A DNA stretch of 64,000 bases from Halopelagius longus. GTDB taxonomy: Archaea > Halobacteriota > Halobacteria > Halobacteriales > Haloferacaceae. The DNA lies in assembly GCF_900100875.1 (NCBI RefSeq), contig NZ_FNKQ01000003.1, positions 798,426 through 862,425 on the forward strand. The letters are read 5' to 3'. Position 1 is the first letter of the stretch; every line of letters begins with the position of its first letter. The translations under genes were made by a program, and so were the position numbers. Positions 43,928 through 52,252 of the stretch are shown piece by piece. Under the pieces are notes generated by a model. The model was not told the DNA's origin, did no database searches, and saw only the letters and a list, made by a program, of their open reading frames with translations.

Positions 43928-44578
43928 TCAGTCGAACAGCACCGCACGCAGTTCTTCGGGACCCTCGGCAACCGCGTGCGCCTGCGAGAGGTCCAACTCC
44001 GCGTTGTGCGCCCTGCGGTAGGCGACGGTGAACGCCCCCGACCGGACGGCCGACTCGATGCCGTTGAGCGAATCCTCGACGACGACGCACTCCTCCGGTT
44101 CGACGCCGAGTTCGGCCGCCGCGTGCTCGTAGATGTGCGGTTCCGGCTTCCCGGCGGCGTCGATGTCCTCGGCGCTGAGAACCAAATCGAGGGGGCCGAG
44201 GTCGAAGCGGTCGCGGACGATGGAAATCCACGACTGCGGGGCCGAGGAGACGATAGCGAGTTTCCGCCCCTCGGCCCGCAGGTCCTCGAACAGTTCCTCC
44301 GCGCCCTCCATCAGGACGACCTGTTCGCCGTACAGCAGTTCGGAGCGTTCGTGGTAGGCGTCGACGAACTCCTCCTTCGTGACGTTGGTGCCGTACTCCT
44401 CCTCCAAGTAGTCGTATATCTCCCGGAAGTGCATCCCGGTGACCTCCTCGTGGGCCGGGTCGCCCGAGGCGACGGCGTCGGCGAAGACGAACTCGTCTTC
44501 GAACTCGTGCCAGTAGTCCTCGGAGTCGACGAGGACTCCGTCCATGTCGAACAACACGACTTCGTCGGGGGCGTCCAT
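43928..44578 (-). CDS. HAD-superfamily hydrolase (phosphoglycolate phosphatase/beta-PGM-like)
   Basis: The 216-aa protein has the HAD motifs: Asp11 and Asp13 in LFDMDGVLVDSE, Ser in AIVSSAPQSW, Lys in AGKPEPHIYEHAA and the acidic motif CVVVEDSLNGIESA. The cap sits between motifs I and II, as in beta-phosphoglucomutase and phosphoglycolate phosphatase. The substrate cannot be decided. The start MDAPDEVVLF is 21 bp inside the longest frame. It is convergent with the helicase gene, with a 21-bp gap. Confidence 0.88.
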   Translation of the reverse strand: MDAPDEVVLFDMDGVLVDSEDYWHEFEDEFVFADAVASGDPAHEEVTGMHFREIYDYLEEEYGTNVTKEEFVDAYHERSELLYGEQVVLMEGAEELFEDLRAEGRKLAIVSSAPQSWISIVRDRFDLGPLDLVLSAEDIDAAGKPEPHIYEHAAAELGVEPEECVVVEDSLNGIESAVRSGAFTVAYRRAHNAELDLSQAHAVAEGPEELRAVLFD

Positions 44579-44653
44579 GCTACCCCGAACGACCGCCACC
44601 CTTCAAAGACCTTCGTGGGAGGGTCTATCAGGGATGCCGGGGCCACCGTCGCC

Positions 44654-45394
44654 GTGACAGAATCCATCCGACTCTTCGCCGGCGACTGCACCACCACCTT
44701 CGAGGGCGCGCGCACCCGGACGCAACGCGGGCGCGTCGTCGTCGTCGTGAAACCCGACCGGACCGTCCTCGTCCACGACGCCGACGGCTACCAACCGGTG
44801 TCGTGGTTGACCCGGCCCGACGCGCTGACCGTCGAGACGGACGCCTCCGGGTTCGGCATCGTCGCGCGCACGGACGAACAGACGCTCCGCGTCGTCTCCC
44901 ACGACGCGTCGGGGCGCGCGGAGTACCCCGCCACCGAGGCGGGCGTTCCCGTCGGCGCACACCCCGAGACGGGCGAACCCCTCGTCCGCGTCGGCGGCGC
45001 GGTGGTCGGCGTCGATAGCGACGCGCGGTTCGTCCTTCCCGCCGGCGCGACGGTTCTGGACGACACCTGCGACGACTGCGGCCTGCCCCTGATGCGCGCC
45101 GAGTGCGGCGCGGCGTTCGAACTCTGTATCGACCGCGCGTGCGAATCGCTGGACGACGCCGTGAGAGGGCGATTCGACCGCGCGTGGACCTGCCCCGACT
45201 GCGACTCCGACCTCCGCATCGTCCGCCGCGGGGGGCGCTTGCTGGCCGGGTGCGACGCCTACCCCGACTGCGAGTCGGCGTTCGCCGTCCCGGCGGGCGT
45301 CGTCGTAGACGAGTGCGACTGCGGGTTGCCCGTCTTCGAGACTGGGCGGGGTCGGCGGTGTTTAGACGGCACGTGCGAGGCGTTCGAGGAGTGA
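44654..45394 (+). CDS. NucS N-terminal-like (DUF91) domain fused to topoisomerase-type zinc fingers
   Basis: The 246-aa protein begins (GTG) TESIRLFAGDCTTTFEG and VVVVVKPDRTVLVHDADGYQ, which match the N-terminal DNA-binding domain of the mismatch endonuclease NucS/EndoMS. The nuclease half of NucS is missing. It is replaced by cysteine-rich zinc ribbons: CDDCGLPLMRAEC at about residue 137, the topoisomerase-type CPDCD ending at CDAYPDCE and a final CDCGLP ending CLDGTC. A DNA-binding or repair-accessory role is likely. It is divergent from the HAD gene. Confidence 0.8.
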   Translation: MTESIRLFAGDCTTTFEGARTRTQRGRVVVVVKPDRTVLVHDADGYQPVSWLTRPDALTVETDASGFGIVARTDEQTLRVVSHDASGRAEYPATEAGVPVGAHPETGEPLVRVGGAVVGVDSDARFVLPAGATVLDDTCDDCGLPLMRAECGAAFELCIDRACESLDDAVRGRFDRAWTCPDCDSDLRIVRRGGRLLAGCDAYPDCESAFAVPAGVVVDECDCGLPVFETGRGRRCLDGTCEAFEE

Positions 45395-45538
45395 AACCCG
45401 ACGGTTCGCCGACCGCCTCGTCCGTCCGGGCGGGCGAATCGCGGACGGACCGCGAGGGGAGTTACTCACTTAATCAAAACACGGACCCGCGGTGAAAACA
45501 GCGCCCGATTAAGATTGTGGAGCCGTGACAACCCTCGT

Positions 45539-45922
45539 ATGGGACTGATCCATCAGGAGGAGATGTTCGACGCGTTAGCAGACGGGAACCGGCGTCGGCT
45601 GTTAGTATTCCTACTGGATCACGAGTCGCGAGACGTTCCGAAACTGTCGGGTATCACCGCCGAGATGGCCGAGATGAACCGTGCGCTCCTCCGGGAGTAT
45701 CTCTCCGGACCGCGGCGGGTGGACGGCGGGGACAAAGAACTCCTCCGCACTCACCACGTTCACCTCCCCAAGTTAGACGGGTTCGACTTCATCGAGTGGG
45801 ACCGAGAGGCTCACGTCGTGACGAAAGGCCCTCGGTTCGACGACATGCGGCCCCTCATCGAACCGTTAGAGGACCGCGGGGAACGCGTCGCGCCGGTGGC
45901 CGAAGTGCGCCTCCGCAGGTGA
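45539..45922 (+). CDS. Winged-helix DUF7344-like regulator (127 aa)
   Basis: The protein starts MGLIHQEEMFDALADGN and has a helix-turn-helix region (RRRLLVFLLDHESRDVPKLS) and the block HVHLPKLDGFDFIEWDRE. It is a paralogue of the regulator at 23.2 kb. The local DNA is less GC-rich (GTTAGTATTCCTACTGG), which could mean recent transfer. Targets are unknown; the nearest gene downstream is convergent. Confidence 0.75.
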   Translation: MGLIHQEEMFDALADGNRRRLLVFLLDHESRDVPKLSGITAEMAEMNRALLREYLSGPRRVDGGDKELLRTHHVHLPKLDGFDFIEWDREAHVVTKGPRFDDMRPLIEPLEDRGERVAPVAEVRLRR

Positions 45923-45986
45923 ACGAGTCGAGACGCGCTGTACGTATCGAGGACGACGCTCGGCGCTCGAAACTCTTCGACGGCGC

Positions 45987-46481
45987 TCACCGGCGGGCGA
46001 GCAGATAGCCGGTGGCGGCACCGACGACGACGGTTCCCCCGTAGGTGGCGACGAGGCCGAACGCCGCGAGAAGTAGCGGCGTCGCGAGGAGGAGCAACAG
46101 GTCGCTCCCCACCTGCATCCACGGCGACATACCGGGCACCGCCTCGAACGGCATCCCGTCCACTACGACCAGCGCGAATTCGAGGAGGTACATCGGCACC
46201 GGCATCGCGAACAGTCCGACGAGTGCGCCGACGACGGCCCCTCGAAGCGGCGATTCCGTCCCGCCGAGGCGTGTCCAGAGCACCCGCGCGAGGAGTGCGC
46301 CGCCGACGAACCCGCCGAGGACGAGAAGCACCTCCGGGCCGGACGGGAGGTACCCTTCGCCGCTGGCTATGCGTTGGGCCGTCGCCACCGCGACGAAGAG
46401 GACGGCGAACGTCCCTCCGGCGACGCCGAACGTCAACGAGGGGTGCTGCCGGGCCGTCTGAGGGGAGGACCAGTGGACCAT
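45987..46481 (-). CDS. Membrane protein of unknown function (164 aa)
   Basis: Starting at MVHWSSPQTARQHPS, the protein has four or five hydrophobic segments. The longer frame upstream to 46712 reads basic and serine-rich and is not part of the protein. A TATA-like sequence (AGCATGG preceded by GTATAGC on the minus strand, 46479-46489) borders the start. No domain is recognised. The 250 bp before it (46482-46732) show nothing else recognisable. Confidence 0.7.
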   Translation of the reverse strand: MVHWSSPQTARQHPSLTFGVAGGTFAVLFVAVATAQRIASGEGYLPSGPEVLLVLGGFVGGALLARVLWTRLGGTESPLRGAVVGALVGLFAMPVPMYLLEFALVVVDGMPFEAVPGMSPWMQVGSDLLLLLATPLLLAAFGLVATYGGTVVVGAATGYLLARR

Positions 46482-46732
46482 GCTATACGTACGTCGTGTC
46501 GGCGTATGAGTATTCCGCCCTGACCGACAGGTCCGGTTCCGCGTCTTCGCGTCCTGTTCCGGTCGGAGAGAGGGCCTATCGGAACCGGACGAAGCCGAGT
46601 AACTGACGGGTGTCGGACGTATCGAGCAGTCGAATCGGACCGAGTTCGCGCGGAGCGAGATTCGGGACTCGCGGGGAGACGACACGGCGTTCTCGCCCCT
46701 CGTTTTATTCACCCCTCTCCGTAAGCGGACGT

Positions 46733-47830
46733 ATGAGCAACGGGTTCGTATCCGCTCGCCCCGTCCGAAGGGAGAACGTGACCGGTCGTCTGTACCCCGG
46801 TGTCGGGCACGACTCCGCTCCGGGCATCTTAGTGCTCCACGGTAGTGGCGGTGCGGGTGGATACGAACGGGCGTACGCCGAACACTTGGCCGAACACGGC
46901 TACACGACGCTCTGCGTCGAATACTTCGGTGCGCCCGGCGTCTCGGACGCCCTCTCCGAAATTCCGCTCGAACACTTCGCCGCCGCCGCCGAGTGGCTAC
47001 TCGAACGGCCGGACGTTGTCGGAGGACAGGTGGGCGTCGTCGGGTTCTCTCGGGGCGGCGAGGCGGCGTTGCTCGCGGGGAGCCATTTCAGTCGTATCGG
47101 TGCCGTCGCGGCGTACGTCCCGAGTTGCTACGTCTTTCCGGCACCGACGTGGATGGACGGTGTCGACGAGGAGTGCGCCGCTTGGACGCTGGACGGTGAC
47201 CCGGTTCCGTATCTCCCGGTCGAGAAACACGTCGATAACCCTCAGGACGGCGCCGACGATGCACTCGGCGACGACGCACCAGACGCATCTACGCGGGCGA
47301 TACGACGCGCGTCCGACGAGGAACTGGACCGAGCGACGATCGAGGTGGAGAACGTCGACGGTCCGATACTACTGATATCGGGCGGTTCGGACCGAGTTTG
47401 GTCGTCCACGTTCCTCTCGGATCGTATCATCGAACGATTGGACGACCACGACTATCCGTGGGAAGCCGAACACCTCGCGTACCCCGACGCCGGCCACGCC
47501 ATTCGAGTCCCCTACCGATTCGATGGAGAAGACTCGCCTACCGGCGAGCATCGCTTCGGCGGAACGAACGCGGCTAACGCTCGCGCCTCGGCGGACGCGT
47601 GGTTCCACGTCCTGAAGCACTTTCAGAACGCTCGGTGGCTAACCGACCCGTCGCCCTCGATTCGAGGCTTTCGGACGCGTTCGCGAGAACCGCCGACTGC
47701 ACAGACTCACTGTGATTCGGAAGAGCGAGCGTACAGTCGAACTGCCGCGGAATCGGACACGTCCCGTTCCGCGGCGGGGCGAAACGCGAGCATCGCAGAC
47801 CCTTTGTCCGCGCCGCCCCCGACTCCGGAC
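46733..47830 (+). pseudogene. Dienelactone/BAAT-like alpha/beta hydrolase frame that runs without a stop into endA
   Basis: From MSNGFVSARPVRRENV the frame encodes an alpha/beta hydrolase with nucleophile motif GFSRGGEAALLAG, oxyanion region VLHGSGGAGG and a final GHAIRVPYRF; acyl-CoA thioester hydrolase/BAAT-like proteins look like this. It should end near the fold's last helix (WFHVLKHFQNARW, about 47637). Instead the frame continues through about 65 basic, serine-rich residues directly into endA with no stop. A TAA sits at 47640, one base out of phase right after the NARW codons, so a single-base indel would restore a normal stop. It may therefore be a full gene with a sequencing or true frameshift at its 3' end, and is called broken here. 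Confidence 0.55.
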
Positions 47831-48907
47831 ATGGACGGGACACTCGACGGCGACGTCGTCCGCGTCGGCGGCGACGCGCGACAGCGGTTCTACGACTCGC
47901 GGGGGTACGGACGGCCCGCGGACGGGAACCGCATCGAACTCGCGCCGGTGGAAGCCGCGCACCTCCTCGCGCGCGGCGACTTAGACGCCGTAGACGGGAT
48001 GGGCTTCCGCGAGTTCCTGACGCGGACGGGCGCGGTGATGGAGTTCGTCGTCTACAAGGACCTCAGAGACAGGGGGTTCTACCTCTCGCCCGCGCGCGAG
48101 GACTGGGCGGGCGCGGCCGCGGACCACGCCGGCGCGGGCGTCGATTTCGTCGTCTACCCCCGCGGGAAGGGCCCGTGGGACGACGACGTGGAGTACCGCG
48201 TCCGCATCGCGGGCGAACGGGAGTCCATCGCCGCCGCCGAACTCGGCGACGGCGTGGTCCTCGCCGTCGTCGACGAGGACGGCGAACTCACCTACTTCGA
48301 GACGGACCGCCCGGAAATCGAGGGCGGCACTGTCGAGGGAACCTCGGCAGGCCACCGGATGCAGTCCGGTGATGACGAGTACGAACCCCCTTCGGGGTTG
48401 GAGTCGGACCTCCTCTCCGACAGGGTGTTGCTGTGGGAGTCGCCGGACGAGATGTACGAACGCGGCTTCTACGGGCAACGGCTTCACGGCCGCAACGCGG
48501 ATTCGGGACCGCTCCAACTCTCCTTGGTCGAGGGGGCGTACCTCTCCGAACGGGGGTACATCGACGCCGACCACGAGGCGGTGGTCGAGGTGGCCCGCGA
48601 GGTGGAGGGCGACCGGTTCGACCGCCGCCTGCAGGCGTACGCCGCCCTCCGCGACGCCGGGGCGGTGCCCAAGAGCGGATTCAAGTTCGGCGCGGACTTC
48701 CGCGTGTACACCGACTTCTCGACCGTCTCGGACCTCTCGCACTCCGCGGACCTCGTTCGGGTCGTCTCGCCGGACCACACGTTCCTGCCGCGGGACCTCT
48801 CCTTGGACGTGCGCCTCGCCGGCGGGGTGCGGAAGCGAATGGTTTTTGCGCTCACCGACGCCAAGAGAGGCATAGACTGGCTTTCGGTCGCCCGACTCAC
48901 TCCATGA
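47831..48907 (+). CDS. endA: tRNA-splicing (intron) endonuclease
   Basis: The 358-aa protein has two tandem endonuclease-like repeats, the arrangement of haloarchaeal EndA: an N-terminal structural repeat (FYDSRGYGRPADGNRIEL) and a C-terminal catalytic one (FYGQRLHGRNADSGPLQL). The catalytic Tyr, His and Lys are in DFRVYTDFS, LSHSADLVR and GVRKRMVF. It cleaves bulge-helix-bulge sites in pre-tRNA and rRNA precursors. The start MDGTLDGDVV is chosen over reading through from the upstream hydrolase frame. It overlaps the trpS start by 4 bp (ATGA). Confidence 0.94.
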   Translation: MDGTLDGDVVRVGGDARQRFYDSRGYGRPADGNRIELAPVEAAHLLARGDLDAVDGMGFREFLTRTGAVMEFVVYKDLRDRGFYLSPAREDWAGAAADHAGAGVDFVVYPRGKGPWDDDVEYRVRIAGERESIAAAELGDGVVLAVVDEDGELTYFETDRPEIEGGTVEGTSAGHRMQSGDDEYEPPSGLESDLLSDRVLLWESPDEMYERGFYGQRLHGRNADSGPLQLSLVEGAYLSERGYIDADHEAVVEVAREVEGDRFDRRLQAYAALRDAGAVPKSGFKFGADFRVYTDFSTVSDLSHSADLVRVVSPDHTFLPRDLSLDVRLAGGVRKRMVFALTDAKRGIDWLSVARLTP

Positions 48908-50547
48908 CACGAGACGACTCCGACCCCCGCGAGACGGACGAAGAGACCCGGACGGACGACGAGGGAGCACGTCAGGCGCTTTCCGACGGCGGCACGTCGG
49001 CGGAGGGTGCCGACGACGTGGCCCTCGACCCGTGGGGCTCTTCGACCATCTCCGATTACCGAAAACTGTTCGAGGAGTTCGGCATCGATGAGTTCGACGA
49101 GGTGCTTCCGGAGGTGCCGAACCCCCACTACCTGATGCGCCGCGGGGTCATCTTCGGCCACCGCGATTACGGCCCCGTCGCCGACGCCATGCGCGAGGGC
49201 GACGACTTCGCCGTCCTCTCGGGGTTCATGCCGACGGGCGACCCCCACATCGGCCACAAACTCGTCTTCGACGAGATAATCTGGCACCAAGAGCAAGGCG
49301 GCGACGCCTACGGTCTCATCGCGGACTTGGAGGCGCACTCCGCCCGCGGCCTGACGTGGGAGGAGATAGACGAACACGCCCGCGACTACGTCCTCTCGCT
49401 CCTCGCCCTCGGCTTCGACCCCGAGGAGGGTGAACTCTACCGACAGTCGGACAACCGAACCTTACAGGACCTCTCCTTCGAACTCGGCTCGAAGGCGAAC
49501 TTCTCGGAGTTTCAGGGCATCTACGGCTTCGACGGCGAGACGAACGTCTCGCACATGCAGTCGGTCGTCACGCAGATGGCCGACATCCTCTACCCACAGT
49601 TGGAGGGACCGAAACCGACGGTCATCCCCGTCGGCCCGGACCAAGACCCCCACGTCCGGTTCGCCCGTGACCTCGCGGCGCGGATGCGCTTCTTCAAGGT
49701 GACCGAGGCGTACGCGAGTTTCGAACTCACCGACGCGGAGCGACCTATCGTCGCCGCCGCCTACGAGGCGCGCGAGGAGTTCGCCGAGGACCCCGAGATG
49801 CCGCGGTGCGGGGAGGCCGCCGAGTGGGTCGAAGACGCAGATATCGACGAACTGGATGTCGACGTGACCGTCGAATCCGCGGTCGAATCGGTCGTCGAGA
49901 AGTTGGAGAACGCCGGGATGGAACCGCTCCGTCCGCGCGTCCGCTTCCTCGACGCCAACGCGACCGAGGAGGCGTTCGAGGACCTCATCGAGTCCGTCGA
50001 GGGGGAGAAGCGACGCTACGAGGAGCACATCGACGCGTTCGACCTCTCCTTTTCGGTGGCCGAGGAGTTGGCCCGCGAGGTGGAGTTGGAGAACGGCGGC
50101 TACGGCTTCCTGCCGCCCTCTTCCATCTACCACCGCTTCATGACCGGCCTGACCGGCGGGAAGATGTCCTCCTCCATCCCCGCCTCGCACATCTCGCTTC
50201 TGGACGACCCCCAAGAGGGGTACGACAAGGTGAAGTCCGCCACCACCGGCGGGCGCGAGACGGCGGAGAAACAGCGAGAACTCGGCGGCAAGGCCGACGA
50301 GTGCCCCGTCTACGAACTGTACGCCTACCTGCTCTCCGGCGACGACGACGAGTTCGCAAAGCGCGTGTACGACGAGTGCGTCGGCGGCGAACGCCTCTGC
50401 GGCGGGTGCAAGGAGCAGGCGGCGATTCTCATGGAGGAGTTCCTCGAAGAGCACCAAGAGAAGCGCGAGGAAGTCGAATCGATGCTGGCGGAGATGGACA
50501 TCTCCTTGGAGTCGGACCGCCGCGGCGTCGCGCCCGGCGACGACTGA
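48904..50547 (+). CDS. trpS: Tryptophan--tRNA ligase
   Basis: The 547-aa class I synthetase has the HIGH motif at residues 115-118 (PTGDPHIGHK) and KMSSS at 420-424 (GGKMSSSIPA). The N-terminal 45 residues are an acidic extension, followed by WGSSTISDYRKLF. A CxxC pair (ERLCGGCKEQA) lies near the C-terminus. In Haloferax relatives the tRNA-Trp gene has an intron cut by EndA, which makes this overlap with endA (4 bp) functionally neat, but that is background knowledge. Confidence 0.96.
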   Translation: MTRDDSDPRETDEETRTDDEGARQALSDGGTSAEGADDVALDPWGSSTISDYRKLFEEFGIDEFDEVLPEVPNPHYLMRRGVIFGHRDYGPVADAMREGDDFAVLSGFMPTGDPHIGHKLVFDEIIWHQEQGGDAYGLIADLEAHSARGLTWEEIDEHARDYVLSLLALGFDPEEGELYRQSDNRTLQDLSFELGSKANFSEFQGIYGFDGETNVSHMQSVVTQMADILYPQLEGPKPTVIPVGPDQDPHVRFARDLAARMRFFKVTEAYASFELTDAERPIVAAAYEAREEFAEDPEMPRCGEAAEWVEDADIDELDVDVTVESAVESVVEKLENAGMEPLRPRVRFLDANATEEAFEDLIESVEGEKRRYEEHIDAFDLSFSVAEELAREVELENGGYGFLPPSSIYHRFMTGLTGGKMSSSIPASHISLLDDPQEGYDKVKSATTGGRETAEKQRELGGKADECPVYELYAYLLSGDDDEFAKRVYDECVGGERLCGGCKEQAAILMEEFLEEHQEKREEVESMLAEMDISLESDRRGVAPGDD

Positions 50548-50571
50548 TCCGCCAGTTCGGCGCGCCGACCC

Positions 50572-51132
50572 TCATTCTTCCGCCGCCGCGCGCAGTCGAA
50601 GTCCCGCGAGTCCCGGACCCAGAACCGCAACGAGCGACCCGGCGAGAATCGTCACCGCGGACGCCACCGTAACCCCGGTGCACTGGTCGATGTAGCATAT
50701 CCGCCCGTGTCCGGGGTAGTAGAGTCCCTGCGCGAGGAGCCAGTAGGCGAGGTAGAGTCCGAACACCGCGAGCATCGTGACCGCCCACCCGTCCGCCGCG
50801 AACCGCAGTGCGGTGTCCGAATCGACGCCGGTCGCGCGCCGAAGGAGACGCCGCCCGACAGCCAACGGAAGGACCGCAAGCACGAGGAAGGCGACGAGGG
50901 CGACGAAGAGTAGCCCCGGGACGTCCTCCGCCGAACCCCCCGTCGCGAGGGACCGGGCGAGGGTGGCGGCGAGGTACAGGAGGCCGGCCCCGAGGAGGCC
51001 GACCCGGAGGGCGGAGCCGAACGGGCGAGTCCCGTCTCGGTGCGACCGACGCGCCCCGAGCGTCACGAACGCGGAGACGCCCGCGGTGAGAGCGAAGACG
51101 AAGACCGGACCGAGTTCTTCGAGGAGAGCCAT
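50572..51132 (-). CDS. Membrane protein of unknown function (186 aa)
   Basis: The protein has five hydrophobic segments (starting LLEELGPVFVFALTAGVSAF) and ends with a short acidic tail (LRLRAAAEE). A Cys pair, ICYIDQCTGV, sits in a loop between helices, probably on the outside, where a disulfide could form. No family is recognised. It is convergent with trpS, with a 24-bp gap. Confidence 0.7.
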   Translation of the reverse strand: MALLEELGPVFVFALTAGVSAFVTLGARRSHRDGTRPFGSALRVGLLGAGLLYLAATLARSLATGGSAEDVPGLLFVALVAFLVLAVLPLAVGRRLLRRATGVDSDTALRFAADGWAVTMLAVFGLYLAYWLLAQGLYYPGHGRICYIDQCTGVTVASAVTILAGSLVAVLGPGLAGLRLRAAAEE

Positions 51133-51193
51133 GTCTCACGTCCGCGGAGCGGAGAGATAACTGTTTCCGGGCGTTAACCGCCGCGGCGCCACC

Positions 51194-52162
51194 TCAGAGC
51201 GTCACGCGGACGCCGGCGTCCTCCTTCTCCGCTCTCTCGTACAGGTGTCCGGCCGTCGCCGCGTCCAACACCGCCGACCCGACGCTCTCGACGACCAGTA
51301 TCTCCGATTCGTCCTCGCGCCCCGCCACCCCCTCGAACACGTCCGAGAGGGGGACGAGTTCCGACTCTTCGACGCCCGCTTCTCTCGCGTCGCCCACCTC
51401 CGCGGCCTCCTCGGGCACGTCCGCGAAGACGCTCGCCGCGCGGGCCATCGTCTCGGCGTCGAGTTCCCGCATCTCCGCGGTGAACGCGCCGACGGCGACG
51501 ACGAGGGTTCCGGGTTCGAGGTCCGACCCCTCGAAGACGGGCGATTCGCTGGTCGTCGCGGTGACGACGACGTTCGACCCCGCCACCGCCTCTGTGGGCG
51601 ACTCGACGGCCCGCACGTCCGCGTCGTCCAACTCCTCGCGCAGGTCGGCGGCGCACGCCGCCCGCGACTCGGAGGGAGAGTAGACCCGAACCCGTTCGAG
51701 GTCGGTCGCCGCGGCGATAGCGCGCGTCTGCCACCGAGCCTGCGCGCCCGCGCCGAAGACGCCCAGTCGGACGGGTCCGGTCGCCAGTTCGCGCGCCGCG
51801 AGGCCGCCGATGCACCCCGTGCGGGCGTTCGTGATGCGGTTGGCGGCCATGTACGAGAGGGGGAGACCCGTCTCGGCGTCCGTCAGGGCGAGTTGGGCGT
51901 TCACGGTGGGGATATCGCGCTCCCCGTTGCCCTCGTGGACGGCGGCGAGTTTCGTCGCGTACGTCGGGTCGCCGTGAACGTAGGCGGGCATCGTGAGCGC
52001 CGTGCCGGGCGTCTCCGTCCCGACGGGGTAGTGCGGCCGCGGGGGCCGTTCCACCTCGCCGCGACCCTGTTTCACGAACGCCCGTTCTATCTCGGGCAGG
52101 AGGGCCGGAAGCGAGAGCACCGACGCCACGTCGTCGTCCGAGAGGACGCGAACTTCGGTCAT
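51194..52162 (-). CDS. Ornithine cyclodeaminase/mu-crystallin family dehydrogenase
   Basis: The 322-aa protein has the family N-terminal catalytic half (AYVHGDPTYATKLAAVHEGN with the conserved Lys and TNARTG) and a Rossmann half with the NAD(P) motif GVFGAGAQARWQTRAI. Members include ornithine cyclodeaminase, archaeal alanine dehydrogenase and ketimine reductases, so the substrate is uncertain. It is divergent from a FAD amine oxidase gene across 90 bp, which suggests a joint amino-acid or imino-acid function. Confidence 0.88.
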   Translation of the reverse strand: MTEVRVLSDDDVASVLSLPALLPEIERAFVKQGRGEVERPPRPHYPVGTETPGTALTMPAYVHGDPTYATKLAAVHEGNGERDIPTVNAQLALTDAETGLPLSYMAANRITNARTGCIGGLAARELATGPVRLGVFGAGAQARWQTRAIAAATDLERVRVYSPSESRAACAADLREELDDADVRAVESPTEAVAGSNVVVTATTSESPVFEGSDLEPGTLVVAVGAFTAEMRELDAETMARAASVFADVPEEAAEVGDAREAGVEESELVPLSDVFEGVAGREDESEILVVESVGSAVLDAATAGHLYERAEKEDAGVRVTL

Positions 52163-52252
52163 GGGGGCCGGTACGACCGCGAACGCCTGAAACGTTCGGT
52201 GCGTTCCGCGGATGCGGGATACGTTCTTATTTGTGGCGTGTCAACTCACACC

